Source: Clostridioides difficile
GTDB lineage: Bacteria > Bacillota > Clostridia > Peptostreptococcales > Peptostreptococcaceae
Reading direction: 5' to 3'
Assembly: GCA_012955965.1 (NCBI GenBank)
Contig: JABBZI010000001.1
Span: 227,281-291,280, forward strand
DNA length: 64,000 nucleotides
The position numbers and the translations under genes were made by a program. Shown one piece after another: positions 62,828-64,000 of this stretch; the first letter of the stretch is position 1, and each line of letters begins with the position of its first letter. The notes beneath the pieces are model-generated. The model did no database searches, had not been told where the DNA came from, and saw only the letters and a program-made list of their open reading frames with translations.

Positions 62828-63663
62828 TAACAACCACTGTTTGTTATTTTATTTATGTGAATCATTAGATATAATTCTTCTTCTTTACTAATTTTATATT
62901 CAAATCTGTCTAATACCAATGCTGCAATTTCTTGAGTACATATTTTAGGTTTATTATAATTTTTATTCACCAACTTGTACATATCTTCAATATCACTATC
63001 TTTATAAGTTTCTTTTCTTAAAATCCTTTGAACAAAAAACTTTAAGTGAGTTATAAGTCTAGTGTAATTTAGTGAATTTACATCTAATTTAAACCCATGT
63101 ACTTCTTCAATTATCTGAATAACTTGTTTTGAAAACTCTAGTATATTAATACCTTCATCTTTTTGAGAATTCTCTAAACCATTGATTATATGAATAGCAA
63201 TATATCCAGCTTCATCTTCAGGCAACTTTATTCCTATCTTTTTTTCAATTTCATTAATTGCCCATAATCCAAATTCAAATTCTTCTCTATAAAGTTGTTT
63301 TGTCTCATTCAATATTAAGTTTGGTAATTTTATACCTTGTTTTTCTCTTTGGACAGCAAATTCTATGTGACTCGTTAAGGCTAATATTATTGAATCATTC
63401 ACTTGAGTATTTAAAACTTCATTAGCCTTTTCTATAATTTCTTCTGAAATTTTAAAGTATTCAATAGAGGTCTTGTTAAGTATTTGATTGTATTTGTCTT
63501 TTTGATTATCTTGAACAAAATATTTTTTAGAAATCAAACTTTCATCTATCAAATCTCCTACTTTTTTCTTAAATCCAACTCCAGCACCAGTAATAATTAT
63601 TTCTGTGCCATCTTCCAGGGAGCTTACTACTACATTGTTATTAAATATTTTTTTTATATTCAC
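62827..63663 (-). CDS. BglG/LicT-family transcriptional antiterminator
   Basis: A 278-aa protein: N-terminal RNA-binding CAT domain (MNIKKIFNNNVVVSSLEDGTEIIITGAGVGFKKKVGD, about 1-56) and two PRD domains with phosphorylatable histidines (LTSHIEFAV, AIHIINGL, LITHLKFFVQR, MIHINKI). It binds RAT hairpins in the leader just downstream and prevents termination when PTS sugar is available. Start is GTG after AGGGG (spacing 7). Confidence 0.93.
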   Translation of the reverse strand: MNIKKIFNNNVVVSSLEDGTEIIITGAGVGFKKKVGDLIDESLISKKYFVQDNQKDKYNQILNKTSIEYFKISEEIIEKANEVLNTQVNDSIILALTSHIEFAVQREKQGIKLPNLILNETKQLYREEFEFGLWAINEIEKKIGIKLPEDEAGYIAIHIINGLENSQKDEGINILEFSKQVIQIIEEVHGFKLDVNSLNYTRLITHLKFFVQRILRKETYKDSDIEDMYKLVNKNYNKPKICTQEIAALVLDRFEYKISKEEELYLMIHINKITNSGC

Positions 63664-63763
63664 TATAAATCCCCTCTAAAAAAAATCTCTCATCACACTT
63701 ACATAGTATATTATATTTAATTTAATGTCAATATTTAAAATTTCATTTTCGAATATATTTTGC

Positions 63764-63791
63764 ATTTTACCCTATAATACTACAATAACAA
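63764..63791 (-). promoter_or_regulatory. Candidate promoter of the antiterminator-PTS operon
   Basis: Minus strand TTGTTA (63786-63791), 16 nt, TAAAAT (63764-63769), about 100 nt before the GTG start. No RAT was seen upstream of the antiterminator gene. The remaining bases to 64000 are AT-rich and hold no recognised feature. Confidence 0.5.
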
Positions 63792-64000
63792 AATATTTTA
63801 ATTATTTCCAATCAAATTGTCATATTTTATCGTTTTTTTATTTAAATATATTTAAGTATTTCTTTTCTGTATTTAATTAATTAAAATTAATCTATATTTT
63901 ATATCCTCAAATTATTTTTTAATTATTTTCCAGTATTTTCAAGTATTTCATTTTAATTTTTATATATATTTATTGAAATTCAGATTATAGTGTATTTCTA

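Overview
The window is low-GC Firmicutes DNA. It matches Clostridioides difficile in several ways: very AT-rich intergenic regions, strong GGAGG ribosome sites, a type I-B CRISPR repeat beginning GTTTTATATTAACTAAG, and an SH3-SH3-YkuD L,D-transpeptidase of the type I recall as Ldt(Cd3). Most genes lie on the minus strand; only a pentapeptide-repeat gene, an IclR regulator, an iron-type alcohol dehydrogenase and a sugar permease are on the plus strand. No rRNA, tRNA, prophage or insertion sequence was seen.

Layout. 0.1-1.8 kb: rRNA methyltransferase RlmA, preceded by a 14-codon leader ORF and a hairpin that look like antibiotic-responsive attenuation, then a GNAT acetyltransferase. 1.8-13.6 kb: a complete type I-B CRISPR-Cas locus read right to left (WYL regulator, cas6, cas8b, cas7, cas5, cas3, cas4, cas1, cas2, leader, then 32 repeats and 31 spacers with three decayed repeats at the leader-distal end). 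13.7-19.3 kb: a Bce-type peptide-antibiotic module (BceAB transporter, UppP, BceRS) with a BceR-like box upstream of uppP. 19.4-22.7 kb: an SsuABC-like importer operon led by a cysteine-rich protein of unknown function. 23-28 kb: a WYL regulator, a GyrI-like protein, and class Ib ribonucleotide reductase nrdEF behind two NrdR boxes. 28.3-33 kb: a pentapeptide-repeat protein, then a corrinoid importer btuFCD under a cobalamin riboswitch with a terminator.

33-40.6 kb: a sugar-acid catabolic island (KdgT permease, two-subunit UxaA-type dehydratase, FAH-family protein, DapA-family aldolase) diverging from its IclR regulator and an iron alcohol dehydrogenase; near-identical operators sit just downstream of both the kdgT and adh promoters. 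40.7-46 kb: L,D-transpeptidase, a DUF434 protein, and a thiol-stress module (RclA-like reductase, CcdA-TlpA fusion, HxlR regulator) in which two promoters share one operator-like sequence. 46.4-54 kb: a mannosylglycerate-type PTS (LicR-type activator, IIA, IIB, IIC, GH38 alpha-mannosidase) and a GRP-type sugar permease. 54-58.3 kb: assorted redox and membrane genes (C_GCAxxG_C_C protein, TDT transporter, DUF1848, 4Fe-4S QueG-like protein, DUF2087 regulator). 58.5-63.7 kb: a MalXY-like glucoside PTS operon (BglG/LicT antiterminator, IICB, MalY, SIS isomerase, IIA) whose leader carries four tandem RAT-antiterminator/terminator units.

The strongest candidates for something new are the four-fold tandem RAT/terminator array, the rlmA leader peptide, the CRISPR-repeat-like element inside the cas operon at the cas3/cas4 junction, and the paired operators of the thiol-stress and sugar-acid modules. 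All functional statements come from reading the sequence and recalling families; no search was run.
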